NCBI GenBank assembly: GCA_024362935.1
Contig: JANCRA010000009.1
Coordinates: 10,372,001-10,436,000, forward strand
DNA from: Setophaga petechia
Taxonomy: Eukaryota > Chordata > Aves > Passeriformes > Parulidae
Length of the DNA stretch: 64,000 nt
Direction: 5' to 3'
The notes below the pieces were generated by a model that saw only the letters and a list, made by a program, of their open reading frames with translations, did no database searches and was not told the origin of the DNA. A program made the position numbers and the translations under genes. Below, piece by piece: positions 25,573 through 38,187 of the stretch (within the stretch, counting starts at the first letter, position 1; each line of letters opens with the position of its first letter).

Positions 25573-26930
25573 AGTAACTACTTGGTTTCTTGACTGAAGA
25601 ACATGTGCGAGTCCAGTCAGATGTTTTTCTTCAGTATTTCTGCATTTCTGTGTATGAGAGGCCACAGACAATATATTAATACAACTCTGTCATCTCTAAT
25701 ATCCTCTTATTTTTTCGTGAAACCAAGATTACTTCATTTGTCAAATAAGGAAAAATTTCTAGTTGTGGTGACTTTAAAGATATATTATGCATAATTTAGG
25801 ACAGGTTCAAAACTGCATAAACCCTGCAGCTTGGGAATTAAGAGCCTTATTCAGACAAGAAAGAGAGGGAGGGAAGGTGATGCATGTATGAGCTTTGAGT
25901 ATAAGAGCCCCTAGATGTCAAAGTCTAATACTAACTCTTAAATGTAGTCTGTCCTACAATGAAACTACACTGGCACATACTTTACAACTCAGTGAAGCCA
26001 AATCAGGAACTGCCCATTACTTTTTCGCTGGTTTCCAGCTTCCTGAGCCCTCACCAATCTGCCTAGCTTCAGTGCCTGTGCACTGGAGGAGTAAGGAATA
26101 AATGGCTATGGGCAAGGGAAAAGGGGTGAAACTCTCCTGGGGCTATGCTGTGCATTTATGACCTTAGACAGCTTGAGCTGGTTTTGCCTGTGTAGTCCAT
26201 TTTTTTGCATGTCACTCAGGGCTATATGAGCAGAGCTGGTTAATGAACTGTTATTTTCACTGGAATGAAGACTGTATTTAGCTGGGAAGAAAAATTGTTT
26301 TGTCTTCAGCTGGATCATCTTCTCAGTCCACTTCAGAAAACTGCCCTTGAAACATTTCATTCTGAGGTTGTGCAAAGCATGACAGAGGGATGGAAGGTAC
26401 CGCTTAACCAGGTATGTTCACCAAAGAAATACATGTGGAAACACAGCCTCTGTAAAGCCAATATAAAAAACCAGCAAAACCCAACAGCCACCACTACACC
26501 CAGCATGTAGCACAAATAGCATACAAAACCTTGCAAATAACTTATGATACCATGAGCAACTTCTAAGCAAGTCCTCCCTCTGCATGAATCTGCTTGGAAT
26601 CCTCACTGCTGCCTATTTTTGCTCCTGTTATTATACATATTTTGCTAATTAATCAGAACAAAAGGGTTGTTCTTGTAATCAGATCTAATGTTCACTCTCA
26701 GGAACAGATTCTTCGATAATCAGCAGCAGCCAGGATATACAGGCTATACAGGTACATATTTAGGTTTTTTAGAGCACATAGGGACAGGGTTTTAGGGATT
26801 TTTAAAGTATTTCAAAACCATTAATCAAGGGAGTAAATGGAGGAGTGACGCTCCGCAGTGTCAGTCCATCATTTAATAATTTACTGTTTTCCTGTTACTG
26901 TTGAAACAAGAATCTCTTCTATATAACCAG

Positions 26931-26948
26931 AAGGGTTATATAACCCTT
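26931..26948. repeat. 18-bp perfect palindrome with TATATAAC repeats
   Basis: AAGGGTTATATAACCCTT is its own reverse complement. It lies in a cluster where TATATAAC words occur three times between 26919 and 26955. Confidence 0.85.
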
Positions 26949-27726
26949 ATATAACTAAAAAAAATCTGTTTGTCTTGACCCACTTCATCTCTGGTTTTGC
27001 TACATTAGTGGTGTATGCCCTTCTTTCTCCTTGCTCCTCTTTTATCATCAGCCCTCAAGAGTGTGACCACTGCAATCTGCAAAATAACTACAGTATGATA
27101 GAATTGCTGAATATGACTAATGTCAACCACATCCTATTTTTGAATATTTCTTTTCCTTCTGTTTCAGTTGCCCTACATTGCCTGTGAGCACATAACATAA
27201 AACTATTTCAGATAATGCCTTTCCTTCCTTCATGCTGTTCCTACTCCTCTTTGGGACAAGCATCAAAATGCTTCACTCTAAAGAGTGTGGGTAAGCCTGC
27301 ATTAGTCTTATTGTCTAAGGCAAAAGTGTATGGCAAGCAGAAGGTCTTATTTAGGAAATATGTCCTCTACTATGTATTTCTATAGCATCTGGTTTTAGAA
27401 TTCATGCTAAGTCCAACCTGCAGTGTTTGCAATTAAGTCCCTTCATGAGCCCACTGAGGCCTCAGAGGAGACAAATGTGGAGGTGAGGGCAGGACATGCC
27501 TTAAGAAAGCTGAAGATTTACTGTCCTGTGAATGACTGGCAAATCTCTATGTGGCTTCCAGGAAAAAAAATTAATTACAGTTTGTATATTTTGGGAAGCA
27601 TCAAGGATAAAATATAAGCTGAGCTGCTCCATAAATCCTATTGTAACATGCCGTATTGCTCCAGGAGGTACTATGACTCTAGCCATGGTCACTGCAAGGA
27701 TGGATGCTGGGGCCTTGAAAGCAACA

Positions 27727-27753
27727 CACAGCCCCTCTCCAGAAGGGGCTGTG
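27727..27753. repeat. GC-rich 10-bp-stem hairpin
   Basis: CACAGCCCCT (27727-27736) pairs with AGGGGCTGTG (27744-27753) across a 7-nt loop. It is a stable small hairpin but too short for a microRNA precursor, and no T-run follows it. Confidence 0.85.
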
Positions 27754-28558
27754 ACACTAAAGGTGGAGCACAAACACCTCTCAAGGACACTCTCAAGGTC
27801 TCCTGCCTCCTTTGGTAATTTTCTTGTTGCCTGTGAAAGTCCTGAACCCTTTCCCATGTGTACATGTGCAGCCTCATAAGGAAAACAAAATCTGTTTGTC
27901 ACGAACAGTGGAAAACTTGCAGTTGCACTTTTCTGCCAGCATTAAGTTTGCTTTTAGACTAACTTTGAAATTGAAATCTAAATCAAAGTTTCAACAGGCA
28001 TGTTTTGAGGAGTGCTGTAAAGAAGGGTGTTTTTTGAGCACATTTGTAAATCTCTAAGATAAATAGCAGCACCCTCAGGAAAGCTGGACACAGACTTCTG
28101 CTTCTTGGCTGACCCAGAGAAGCAGTAATGATTTTTTTTTTAAACTAACTCAAAACATGCACATTTCAGTGCAAAAGTGAAGTAACATGTAACAGCTTTT
28201 CAAAAGAAGCTAGAAAGTTGCTGATTTGTGATTTCTGTTGTTTTAAGCATATTTCATGTCATAACATTAGTGATACTCTGAGTAAATAGACAAAGCAACT
28301 GAAGAGATACAAACAAGTCATTCCTTCTCTGCATAAACATGCTTCGTGACATGATTGGTAGTGATATACTAGTGAAACCACAATCTGTACCCAGCTCAGG
28401 GTGAGTTCAGTGTTTCTTTTTTATTATTTAAGCTCTAGGGGCTTTTGCAAGATTGGAGGAATTCCCATTAAGGTCATTCAGCTTTCCAGATAAAACTATA
28501 TTTTTTTCTAATATATGGCACAACCTACTAATTAATGCACTGTGTGGTAAAAAGAAAT

Positions 28559-28604
28559 ACACACACACACCACACACACACACACATATATATATGTATA
28601 TACA
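28559..28604. repeat. (AC)n/(AT)n compound microsatellite
   Basis: ACAC units, once interrupted by CC, pass into TATATATGTATATACACA. Confidence 0.9.
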
Positions 28605-29180
28605 CAGTCATACATATAAACTCTACACAACCTCATGCCCTACCAATTATCAATGAGTGGGAAAGTGTTTCACATGCACACTGCTCCTTGGTTGTATATG
28701 AAGTGCAGAATCTTTTCTAGCTTAACAGGTTAGCTGAATGATTTTATTTTTTCTCTGACAAAAGCAGATTTGGATAAGATGTTCACCACAGCAGACATTC
28801 AGGGTGAAGCAGCTTTTCCCCAGCCCTGCACACACCTCTCCAAGCACACAATTCTTCTGTCTATCTGCGTACTTTCTTCGAAGATCTCATTTTGCATGAA
28901 GTGGCCCTCCTGAGCTGTGGGTGTTCTCTTGCATACTGCTATGAATGAAATCATTGAAATTACACTGGGAACTATTTTTGTAACTTTTGGCAACAAAGTG
29001 GGAGTTTCAAAATGTAAACTGGCCTAACAAAGTATTTTATAAACTCATACAACTATATTACCAGCCCTAAAGGGGATAAAAAAATTCTCCCAGTTTCCAG
29101 GAATTTTCAGGGACATTGTAAACATTTGTTTCCACTTAGATAATCATAAAAACTAGGTTTTTTGAAAAATTATCAAGAAT

Positions 29181-29236
29181 GGATACAGATAGAGATAGAA
29201 ATAAAAATATCTATGTCTATATAGATAGATATGTAG
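29181..29236. repeat. Degenerate (GATA)n-like repeat
   Basis: GATA, AGATAG and TCTATGTCTATA words cluster here, ending in ATAGATAGATATG. It is a worn tetranucleotide repeat. Confidence 0.65.
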
Positions 29237-32200
29237 AATTTTAGGCATATTAAAGACAGTAACTGAAAAGTCATATTATTTGTTTTCTAGAATTGTCTGT
29301 GTCTTTCCAAACATTATTAGAACTAATTGGAATAGAGAAAAAGATTGTGGGGAAAAAATTGTGAAAGATGCCATTTTGAAAATGTGAAATAAATTAATAA
29401 ACGTGTCTAATGGGCACACATAAATTTCCCTTTTGACAGAATGATAATGACATTGAGAGGTATCAAAATCCACAAACACCTTTTCATTAAATTTCCCTAT
29501 GACAGCATCTCAGTTTTGTTCAAGTCAGTGTGGACAGTTGCTTTATGGCAAGGAAGTACAGAAGGAAAGAAAATTTTGATCTCTTTCACTAATCCTGGAG
29601 TTACCTCTTGCTCTCTGACAAATACACGGAGGGCTCAAACAGCAAGACTGCACTAGAGAGTTAATGTACAGTTTGACAGAGGCAGGTGATTGAAGTTTAA
29701 AAGTTTTCTTATCTCACTTTAGTAATATGGACCTTATATTTCCAAATTCGGCAAAAATTTGACAAAGGAAGTTCTTTATAATGAAAGACCATACCAGTAC
29801 AGGCATTATTTCACTTAACATTGGTAGAAATACAACTTGAAAAAAATACAAGGCTGGATTCTGCTGCTCTGTATCAATTAATCTCTACCCAGAAGACTAC
29901 AATATTGTCTAGCCAACGGGTTGATCATGCTGCCAGGTTCCCATTGGCCTCGGGGAGTTATTTGCAGTGTTGATTTCTATTTACATAGTTATGATATTCC
30001 ATGGTTTTTGTTTAGAGAAGGGTTAGAGTCTAGCCAAGAGTCTTGTGGCATCAACTGAAGAGTATTCCTCAGTTCCAGGGTCAGATCAGGTGCAGGGAGA
30101 AAAGGAGGTATATGGACAAGTAGGAGACTAGGACAAGCAAGGGTAATCCTGAGGATTTTTCTGAGAAAGGGACATGTCATTGGAAGAGAAGTCATGGAAA
30201 CTGGTCCGGTTCAAAAGCTATGTAAAAACTGTGTGACCTTTACCCACAAAGGTGGATCTTTAAAATTGGTGATAGAGAAGAATCTTGTAAGTGACAATCC
30301 AGAGAGATGGGTCAGGAAAGCCATATTTTAACCTGTATTCAGAAATGGTTGATGTCAAAAGACACAAAGAAAGAGCATTTCTTAGTGGCATAGTGTACCA
30401 GTGAACTGGTTCTGAAATTAGGAAGTGTTAAGATCCCTCCAGTTTTCTGAGCTTGATATATTTCACTAATTCTCTTTGCAAGACTACAGCTTAATCTGTC
30501 TGCTTGCAAAATACTGAGTCTGCCTTTAGTGTTTCCATTGAGAAATGAATCAGATGTGGTTTAGTCAGTCATGACAGGTATATAATTTTATTTCCAAAAT
30601 TCAGTATGTATTTTTCCTCAGTAGAAGGTGATACAAAGTATAGAGTGTGCCTCTAGGAACGTGTGCTTGTACCTGAATTCCTCAAATAATGTTCTAGAAA
30701 AATAATTAAATCAACTGTGGTACATTTTTGCAGCAGTTAATGACTGCCATATGTGAGTATCATGAATGTCAATAGCAAATTTGGAGACGTGTACATGTAG
30801 AACTTCTATAATGGAAAACGAATGGGAAAAGATGACTTAAGTCAACTTCTGGGCCAGAGGAGAGCAAACAAAGATGTTGATTCTTCTGCACTAATTCATA
30901 TTTTATTTCTTTCTTGTTATTTTATATGAAGATATCAAAGTTCTTGGCATGTGGAAAATAAATTGAATGTACAGACTTTTTCTTACCTAAAAACGTGTCA
31001 AACTCCATGTGGGCACGTCTCAGTTCTTCCTCTTGTAAATCCAACAAATTTACAAACACCCTTAAACGAGCTGCTCACTCAAAGACTTTTGTGTATATTG
31101 CAAGCAGTTGTACCCAGAATGCGTCTTCAAATCCTGTTAAGGGTATTAACTGACTTGGAAAGAACGTTCCCCTGATGGAAAGGGCACATTTGCACACCTC
31201 TTTTGCAGCATACCAGGAAACGGGGCAGAAGATGAACAAGCACTGAAGAAAATCTCATTTTATATTGAGTCACCCTATGATTTGGAGGTTTTCTTAAGAA
31301 ATAAGCCTGTGCTAGCTACAGCAGAATGCTTTGTTTGGTGTGGCTTTGAATTCCTGCTACAGGGAATAGAGCCTGGTTCTAGACCCGTTGTTCTGCATGT
31401 GTGTTTCTTGCTAGGAACCCAGATGTGGGGTGGCAGACCACCAGCATGGGGAGAGGTGACACTGCCAGAGCAAATGTGATCATATCAAAAGTGGCTACTG
31501 AGCTTTCGGGGCCAGAGAGATGGGGATGGGAGCTGAGGTGAGGTTCTTCTTTCTTCTGCCAGCTGCATGCCAAACTTACAGGGCACAGGCTTCTGAACAT
31601 GGATGATCTGTGGCAGACCTTTCCAGCTTAAATTATTCTAAAATTCTCCACCTGACACCAAGAAAGGTTTGCTTTCTGGACAGATCGTGCCTTTTTCCCT
31701 CATCCCAGTTGAGTGTGTAAGGCAGAAATGAACACTCCCTACCTGATTTCTCAATGATTTATGAAGTAAAGGGACTTATGTCTTATCAATATCATCAAGA
31801 AATTGATTATTAAAAATCATGAGTGAAGCACAGAGACATTGATATTAGATTAATTATACAGTTGACACCTGATAGAGGCTTTCTCCTTAGCAATTTTCCA
31901 TCTTTGTTTTCAGGACTGATACTTCCTTGCCTTGCTATCAGCTTTGTGTCTTTAAGCAAATAAATGCTGCTACCTCTAAATTCCTTTGACATGATCATTT
32001 TTATCAGCTGCTAATGTAAAGAACAATAGTCTTCACCTTAAAATAATAGAAAAAATATGAGGTAAATCTAATAAACATTAACATGAGTTTAAAATGGATC
32101 ATTATCATGCTTTAATTTTCATTAGCAGGCTTGAGGTTTCATTTTATTTTCAGTGGAAGATGTACCTCATATATTTGAGCAGGTCAGAAAAATACATCCT

Positions 32201-32846
32201 ATGTCAATATGAAACATCGTATTTTTACATACTCTAAATTTTGATGGGAAATTGCATTAACCAGAGACAAATCAGCTATGTATCCTTTTCAGAAAAGATC
32301 AGGTTTTCCACGTACTATTATAGTTTATGTCCAAGGGTGCATTCCAGTAAACCAGAAAATAAATCATGGTCCATGAGACTGGGAAGAACTAAAAATAACA
32401 TCCCTCTTAAACAATGGCCATGTCAAAGCTAATAAAATTAACTCTGTATTTTTCTAAAGAAATATGTCAATAATTTTCATCCCTTTCAAGCATATGTTGA
32501 GCCTTTGTGTTGTGGAGGAAAGGAAAAATTCATTAGAGGTCTGTGCAAGCCCAGATAAGAAGATAAGCAGAAACACATAAACAAGACAGTCACATGAGAA
32601 CCATATTTAGAGTTATAATGCTTATAGAATGTTGGAAGGAAAAATGTGAAAGTTTTTGAAAAATTAGGAAAGCAAAACTGTAGTTAGTTGTACCTCCAGT
32701 CATCCATAGTGCCTGTGACCTGAGTGGACCTTTGTAATGATTTAACCCCAGCCAGCAACTAAGCCATTCAGTCCTGCTTTCAGCAGAATAGGGGAAAAAA
32801 CAAGAAGGGTAAAAATTGGATAACTCATGGGTCGAGACAAAGACAG

Positions 32847-32852
32847 TTTAAT
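32847..32852 (-). terminator. LTR poly(A) signal ATTAAA
   Basis: Plus-strand TTTAAT. It is placed about 180 nt downstream of the TATA box on the minus strand, as expected for this LTR type. Confidence 0.6.
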
Positions 32853-33026
32853 AGGCAAAGCAAAAGCCATGCACACAAGCAAAGTGAAACAAGGAGTTAA
32901 TTCACCACTCGCCATGGGCACAGAGGTGTTCATCCATCTCCAGGAGAGCAGGGCCCCGTCACATGTAATAGGAATGTGGGAAGAAAAGTTCCATCATTTG
33001 AAACATTCCCTTCTACTTCCCACAGC

Positions 33027-33032
33027 TTTATA
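33027..33032 (-). promoter_or_regulatory. LTR TATA box
   Basis: Plus-strand TTTATA, read as TATAAA on the minus strand, in the expected central position of the LTR. Intact as a motif; activity is unknown. Confidence 0.6.
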
Positions 33033-33304
33033 CCCTGAGCAAGATGCCATAAGATATGGGATGTCTTTGGTCAGTTGGGATCAGCAGTCAAAGCTGTGTC
33101 CCATCCCAGCTTCTGGTGCACCCCAGCCCACTTGCTGATGGGGTGGAGCGAGAGGCAGAAAGAGCCTTGACAAGGTGTAAGCCCTGCTCAGTAATAATTA
33201 AAACATTTTTCTGTTTTCAACGCTATTTTCAGAAGAAATCCAAAGCACAACTCCATCCCAGCTACCGTGAAGGAAATCAGCTCTATCCCAGAAAAAAATC
33301 AGCA

Positions 33305-34799
33305 TTACCTTCAAAACATGAATCAAAGATAACTGAAATACTCACATTCTTTTTACACTTGGCCAAAAATATAACACTTAGTGAGATGGCACTTCAAGTA
33401 TATCCATGCCATCAAAGCACAGACAGTTAAATTAGTAACCTTTATAAGGAACTTTATGCATAGCCATGGATAGTGAAGCATTTTCTCACAGTCCTGCTTC
33501 AATACTTATAACAGTCACCTGGTTTACAGAATTCTTTTGTGCTCTCTTTGGCAGACAGATTTTCCTGCTCTGAAGTATATTGCTGAATCAGATTGAAAAG
33601 CAGGTGGGAAAAAGTTGGAAACAGATGATTTCTAGATACTGTCATGTCCTGTTAGTCAAATGAGGGGAAGGGATTGAAGGGGACTGGTGTATCTTTCAGG
33701 GTAGAGGTTTTGCCTTTTGTTTTCAGATGTAATTTCCTCATGGAACTGACCATAACACAGAGGATTACAATGTTTTATCCTTAAATATTTGTTATTTTAT
33801 GTCTTGAGGTGCAAAATAAAAGCAGTTGTCACAGCCAGGCACCAGCACCTACTTATGGGCTCCTTCCCTTTAAGACTGAAAACAGCTGGTATACAAAACA
33901 AAAAGGGCATTTCTGGTATTAAGAAAGAAAAAGAGTGATTCCTTCTTGATCAATTCAAATGCGTTTTCACTTAATGTATTTTGCATGCATAAAAATGGAA
34001 TTCAGAGATGGTTGAACTTCTGTACAATACCACCAATAGCTATAGACAAACTACTCATCTGTCTGCTTGTACAGAAGAAAATTGCCTAATATGCTCAGCA
34101 TTGTAATTCTACTTGATGCTTTATACATAAAGAAAATGTATAATCCCAGTGATTCCATAGCAACCTTCCATCAACATCCTAAGATTAACTGAAGCTGTTA
34201 TCATAATATCAAAGACTGCCAATCAATCACACTTGAAAAGAAATCTCATTTCTGTAGAAGAAGTGACTAAGAAGCAGGTCCAGCCCTAACAAAGAGGGGT
34301 TTATTTCAGTGAGTTCCAAATCAAAACCAGCTATTTTTCCGGTAGAGTAATTATGCAAAATAAAATTGCCCATTGTAGTCTATATAGAAATCTGAATTTT
34401 TTTTATTAAGTCCACACAAGAAGTTCTTTGAAGCTTGCTTTAAAGCTGTAAAATATTGGAATTAGGCCCACATAATTCACACTCCATAGATAGGTTAATA
34501 ATCAGAGATTTTTAAGCAAATTCCCTCCAATTAACATAAGACTTGCTTTGGTGGTTGTCCCCTTGAGCCAGCCATTGTAAAATCCCTTTCCAGCATCCAT
34601 ATGGAGAAGGATTTACTATTCAGCTGAGTTTTAGGCAAACTTTTTTTAGGAATTATTTTATGATCCTAGAGAAATTATAGTTTTTATCATTCTAATTTGT
34701 CTTGTTCCCTTCCTTGGCCAAATATACAATTATAAAGCGTGGGTAACTGTCTTTTGATGTATAAAACTCCTATGTCAGACTTCCAGTACATTAAGGGGC
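33305..34799. other. AT-rich non-coding DNA, nothing seen
   Basis: I see no open frame of note, no repeat with clear ends and no RNA gene. Confidence 0.55.
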
Positions 34800-35128
34800 C
34801 CTAAGAATGATCTGGAGAGGGTCTTTTGACAAGAAGAAATAAATGTAGTGGTAGGAAAAGGCATAATGGTTTTAAACTGAAAAAGGATCTATTTAGGTTA
34901 GCTATAAAAAGTGAGGGTTTTTTTTTTACTATGAGGGTGGTAAAACACTGGGAGAGGTTGCCCAGAGCAGTAGTAGATGGCCCATCCCTGGAAATAGGCA
35001 AGGTCAGCTTGGACTGGGGCTCTGAGTAGTCCCTGCTTTTTGCAGTTGAAGATGTCTGTGCTCATTGCAGAGGACTTGGAGGAGGATAATTTTGAAGATC
35101 CCTTCCAACTGAAACTATTCTATGATCC
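34800..35128 (+). mobile_element. CR1 LINE 3' end
   Basis: A plus-strand frame reads RVVKHWERLPRAVVDGPSLE at about 34940-34998, the C-terminal block of avian CR1 ORF2 (RVVKHWNRLP-EVV-SPSLE). It is followed by the CR1 3' UTR pattern: TTGGACTGGGG, then GATCCCTTCCAACTGAAACT and ATTCTATGATC at 35117-35127. Upstream, the GTCTTTTGACAAG block fits the preceding CR1 segment. The copy is 5'-truncated to about 330 bp, as most CR1 insertions are, and carries only about one unit of the terminal 8-bp repeat. Confidence 0.9.
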
Positions 35129-37808
35129 CTTCTGCTCCTCCAGAGCATTTTCCTTCCCTTTTCCAGTCCGGTTCTTCTCAAGATTTTCTAATCAAGAACT
35201 GGAAAATCACAGTTGCTTTTCCTCAGCCTGTGATAAAGCTTTGTTTGTGGTACAGTATTGTGTAACCCCTCTCTTTTACGATGCTGGACCAGCGGAAGTG
35301 TGATTGCAATGGAAATCATTAACAAGCCTCACTGAGTAAAGGACAAGTGATCACAGGCAAGTACAGCTAGGTTTTCATCAGGAATAAAATTTTATCTTTA
35401 ATGTACATGTTGTTCAGTCTACTACATCTATATACAAATACTCACATATTTTTGGCAAGAAAGGCTATTTCCAGGCTCTCCATTCACTGCAGAGGAAATG
35501 TGAATAAAGTTTATGGCAAAATCCTATTGAACTGCCAAAAATCCAAAGTAGCTTCTTTTAAAAACCTTTCCTAAGTGCTAAAAAAGACCCACTGTATTGC
35601 TTTTCCATTGGCATAACCACTTACTCAAATTATTCCACTGTGTTCAATCACAATGCAATTCCACAGCAGAATACTAAGGCACTGAATGATTCATTTCTGT
35701 TCCTAGCTCACTACCCTGTTTTAACACTCCTGTCTTTTTTCTCTGTTGCATAGGAGTGATAGAGAAAAGTTAAAACATGTGGCAAGGTGAGGAAGTGCCT
35801 GAAGCAGAAGTGAGCATGTACTGAATAACATGGTGGTGAAGTCAACCAGCAAAACTTACTGAAACCAGTGCAGTGAGATTATTTCCACTCATTTCCATAG
35901 GCACCATGCAAATTTTGTAACAGCTGTCTAAGCCAGTCTGGCAGGAGATATGCATCAAGGACTTTTAACAATGCTAGTAAATGGTATCTTCAACTACAAC
36001 ATGTTCTTCCCAAAGTAAAACGTTGCAGCTCAAGTCTTCCACCTAACCAGAAGGTGATATCCAAAATACATTTCTACAGTTGTAAGAACATGTGAACAAA
36101 TCCATTACATATGATCAATGAAATTTTTCAGAAAAGTTCAAATTGTTGGGGTTCCAAACTTATTTCAGACCATCCTTCTGCTAGTTTAACTAGAAGTACA
36201 TGTGGAAATAAAGACCAGCAGTCTGTTGAATATGGACTTTATTTCAAAGTATATAAGTACTCTGGCATTTGGCATTACCTCAACATGGCTTAGGGCAAGC
36301 AGCCACTCTGCAAACTTAAAGTATTTCTGTGAATTTAAGCTATAATTTTGGAAAGAGCTTGCTGCTTATCCATTGAGAAAGTGAAATACTGGTTTTTTCC
36401 AATGTGCTGTTCATTTACTGGAAAACTGCTCTCTCTCATAGAGCCAGAAATGCTCTGTATTCTTATTTCCCAAAAGTAGAATGGTACATTGAAAAGCAAA
36501 ATAAGCAACATCTGCGACTCACAGATGGAAGAAAAGAGAACATTGCCTGTAGTATCCAATACAAATATCTGCAATAAACACCCCACAAAGGGCTTAACTG
36601 GAGAATGACATGAGCATTCCAGTGCAATACTTTGACTTTTGGTATTCCATGGTCCACGTGAAAGGACATGACTTTATTGCAGTGCATCTCAGGTTTTCAG
36701 ACAACTGATTATAATAAAAAGCTAACAATTAGCATGGAAAATCAGCCTCAGAGTTGTATTTTTCCAATAATTCAAGATTATGAAAGGTTTCTGTTTAACA
36801 ATTTGTGTTTACAAATTACTCCAAGTTGCAGAAAGACTTAGACTTTGTTTGCAGAAGGTTTAAAACCATGATTTTTAAAAATTCCTTCCATTATTATAAT
36901 TAAGCAATGATTGAGTTCTACTCTACTCTGTTTTCCCAATGGTAAAATACAGATGACAGTACCATCATTTTCTCAACTTTCAAGAATTGGTTTAAAAACT
37001 AGTCAAGAGGGTTTTCATTTCTTTCCAAACAACTGATTTTTTAGTATTTCATATTATGTCTTTTGATAGCCTTGTACTCCTACTTTTGCCACCATGTAAC
37101 TGATATAACTTGGCTTCAAAGTGGTTAATAGACCCTAATTGCTTTATGGATTCCCATTAGAGTAAGAAGTTCAGGAAACTTGGATCAGCATGAGTTCACC
37201 TGTCCCCAGGATACAGAGTCCATGGCTTTTGGGCCTGTACATTTCAGTTGTTTTACCAAAGGAAATAAACCCCATAATTTTTCTCTTTGGCCATCAGGAA
37301 AGACATACTAGCTAAAAATTTTAGTATAAGCTGCTTTTCCTTCCGGTCTTATCCTTCTAGTCCTTCTAGTCTAACTAGGCCATTTAATTTTTTGGTTTTC
37401 ACACTAATGAAAGTGAAGAATTTGCTGTCACCGTTGTTTTCTAACATACACTTAGACACATTTCTATCACACTGCCACTGGGGGTTATCTGAATAAAAAA
37501 TTTTAGCAACGATTAGTTTTAGTTAGCAATGCAGGCTTCCTCTGTCTCTATTGGAAGCAACTCACAAGGTGTTCATCCTCGCATGTAAAATGGACAGTTC
37601 TTATTTATATCCCTTTATATTGTTCACTGAACGAGCTAAGGAAAAAATAACACCAGCTACCAATAAACACACAGTTAGAAAAATTTCTATGATGACTCAA
37701 ACATCTCATAATTCAAAATCTTTATTTTTAAAGAAAAAAATTGACCTTTTTCTCCTAAACAGAAACAAGTTCTGAAGAAATAATAGATCATATTTCAACT
37801 TAGAAAAT

Positions 37809-37811
<3 letters not shown>
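35129..37811. other. AT-rich non-coding DNA, nothing seen
   Basis: Only short unrecognised frames (88 codons or fewer). No transposon ends or RNA genes were found. Confidence 0.55.

Positions 37812-37849
<38 letters not shown>
37812..37849. repeat. (AT)19 microsatellite
   Basis: 38 nt of perfect alternating AT. It is likely to vary in length between individuals. Confidence 0.95.
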
Positions 37850-37851
<2 letters not shown>

Positions 37852-38040
37852 ATCTTGCAAAATCATGATTGAATTCGAATATTTTTTCAAGCATTTTCTC
37901 AAAATATGCTCTTTCTTTAAATACTGTGATACAAAGATTTTTTTGGAAGAAGAATTTGAGTGGTTTTTATAAACCAATGCAAGTTCACCAGAAGCATATT
38001 TTCTCAAAATGTTGCATTAAATATCTACAAAAGAGCAATG

Positions 38041-38064
38041 AATTGGTTATAAAATTGGTTATAA
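38041..38064. repeat. 12-bp perfect tandem duplication
   Basis: AATTGGTTATAA occurs twice head to tail. Confidence 0.9.
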
Positions 38065-38123
38065 GAACTTTTCTTATTAATATTGTTAGTGATTTCATAC
38101 AAACTTTAGCAGTTAAGGCGAAT

Positions 38124-38124
<1 letters not shown>

Positions 38125-38156
<32 letters not shown>

Positions 38157-38187
38157 TGTTTGTTTGTTTGTTTGTTTGTTTGTTTTT
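38125..38187. repeat. (TTTTG)n/(TTTG)n simple repeat
   Basis: TTTTG units at 38125-38150 pass through a T-run into TTTG units up to 38187. The antisense is the common (CAAA)n type. It makes the Phe/Leu/Val/Cys-rich reading frames in this stretch artefacts. Confidence 0.92.

Larger units (their letters stand above)
25573..32732. other. Non-coding DNA, no gene seen
   Basis: The longest frames, 133 codons minus (27501-27902) and 115 codons plus (27532-27879), overlap each other on opposite strands and show no domain. Small structures include an 18-bp palindrome, a GC-rich 10-bp-stem hairpin and AC and GATA simple repeats. The 12-bp palindrome TGACTTAAGTCA occurs at 30833-30844, and also at 19560-19571. 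No transposon with clear ends was found. Confidence 0.55.
32733..33304 (-). mobile_element. Degenerate avian ERVL-like solo LTR
   Basis: On the minus strand the block starts TGCTGATTTTTTCTGGGATA and ends GGCTGGGGTTAAATCATTACA. It follows, segment by segment, a widespread bird LTR that I recognise. Minus-strand TATAAA lies at 33027-33032 (in GTATAAAGC) and ATTAAA at 32847-32852 within CTATTAAACTGTCTTTGTC. Length is 572 bp. A possible 5-bp duplication ACCTT lies at 32728-32732 and 33307-33311, leaving two unexplained bases at the right end, so the boundary is good to a few bases. No gag, pol or env sequence adjoins it. The 103-codon plus-strand frame inside (32827-33138) is antisense to the LTR and is not a gene. 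Confidence 0.82.

Noticed and set aside
24523..25593. Several 60-87-codon frames as small genes
   Set aside because: All lie in the solo LTR at 24341-25567 or run only a few bases past its end, and they arise from its GC-rich and CT-repeat sequence.
27727..27753. MicroRNA precursor or bacterial-type terminator
   Set aside because: The stem is only 10 bp, it is not extended by imperfect pairing, and no T-run follows.
27501..27902. 133-codon minus frame and 115-codon plus frame as genes
   Set aside because: They overlap on opposite strands, neither has a known domain, and no splice or promoter context supports either.
28559..28604. CRISPR-like or other regular array
   Set aside because: This and the other regular runs are uninterrupted microsatellites without spacers.
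32827..33138. 103-codon plus-strand frame as a gene
   Set aside because: It is antisense to the ERVL-like LTR at 32733-33304, with the TATA box and poly(A) signal on the other strand.
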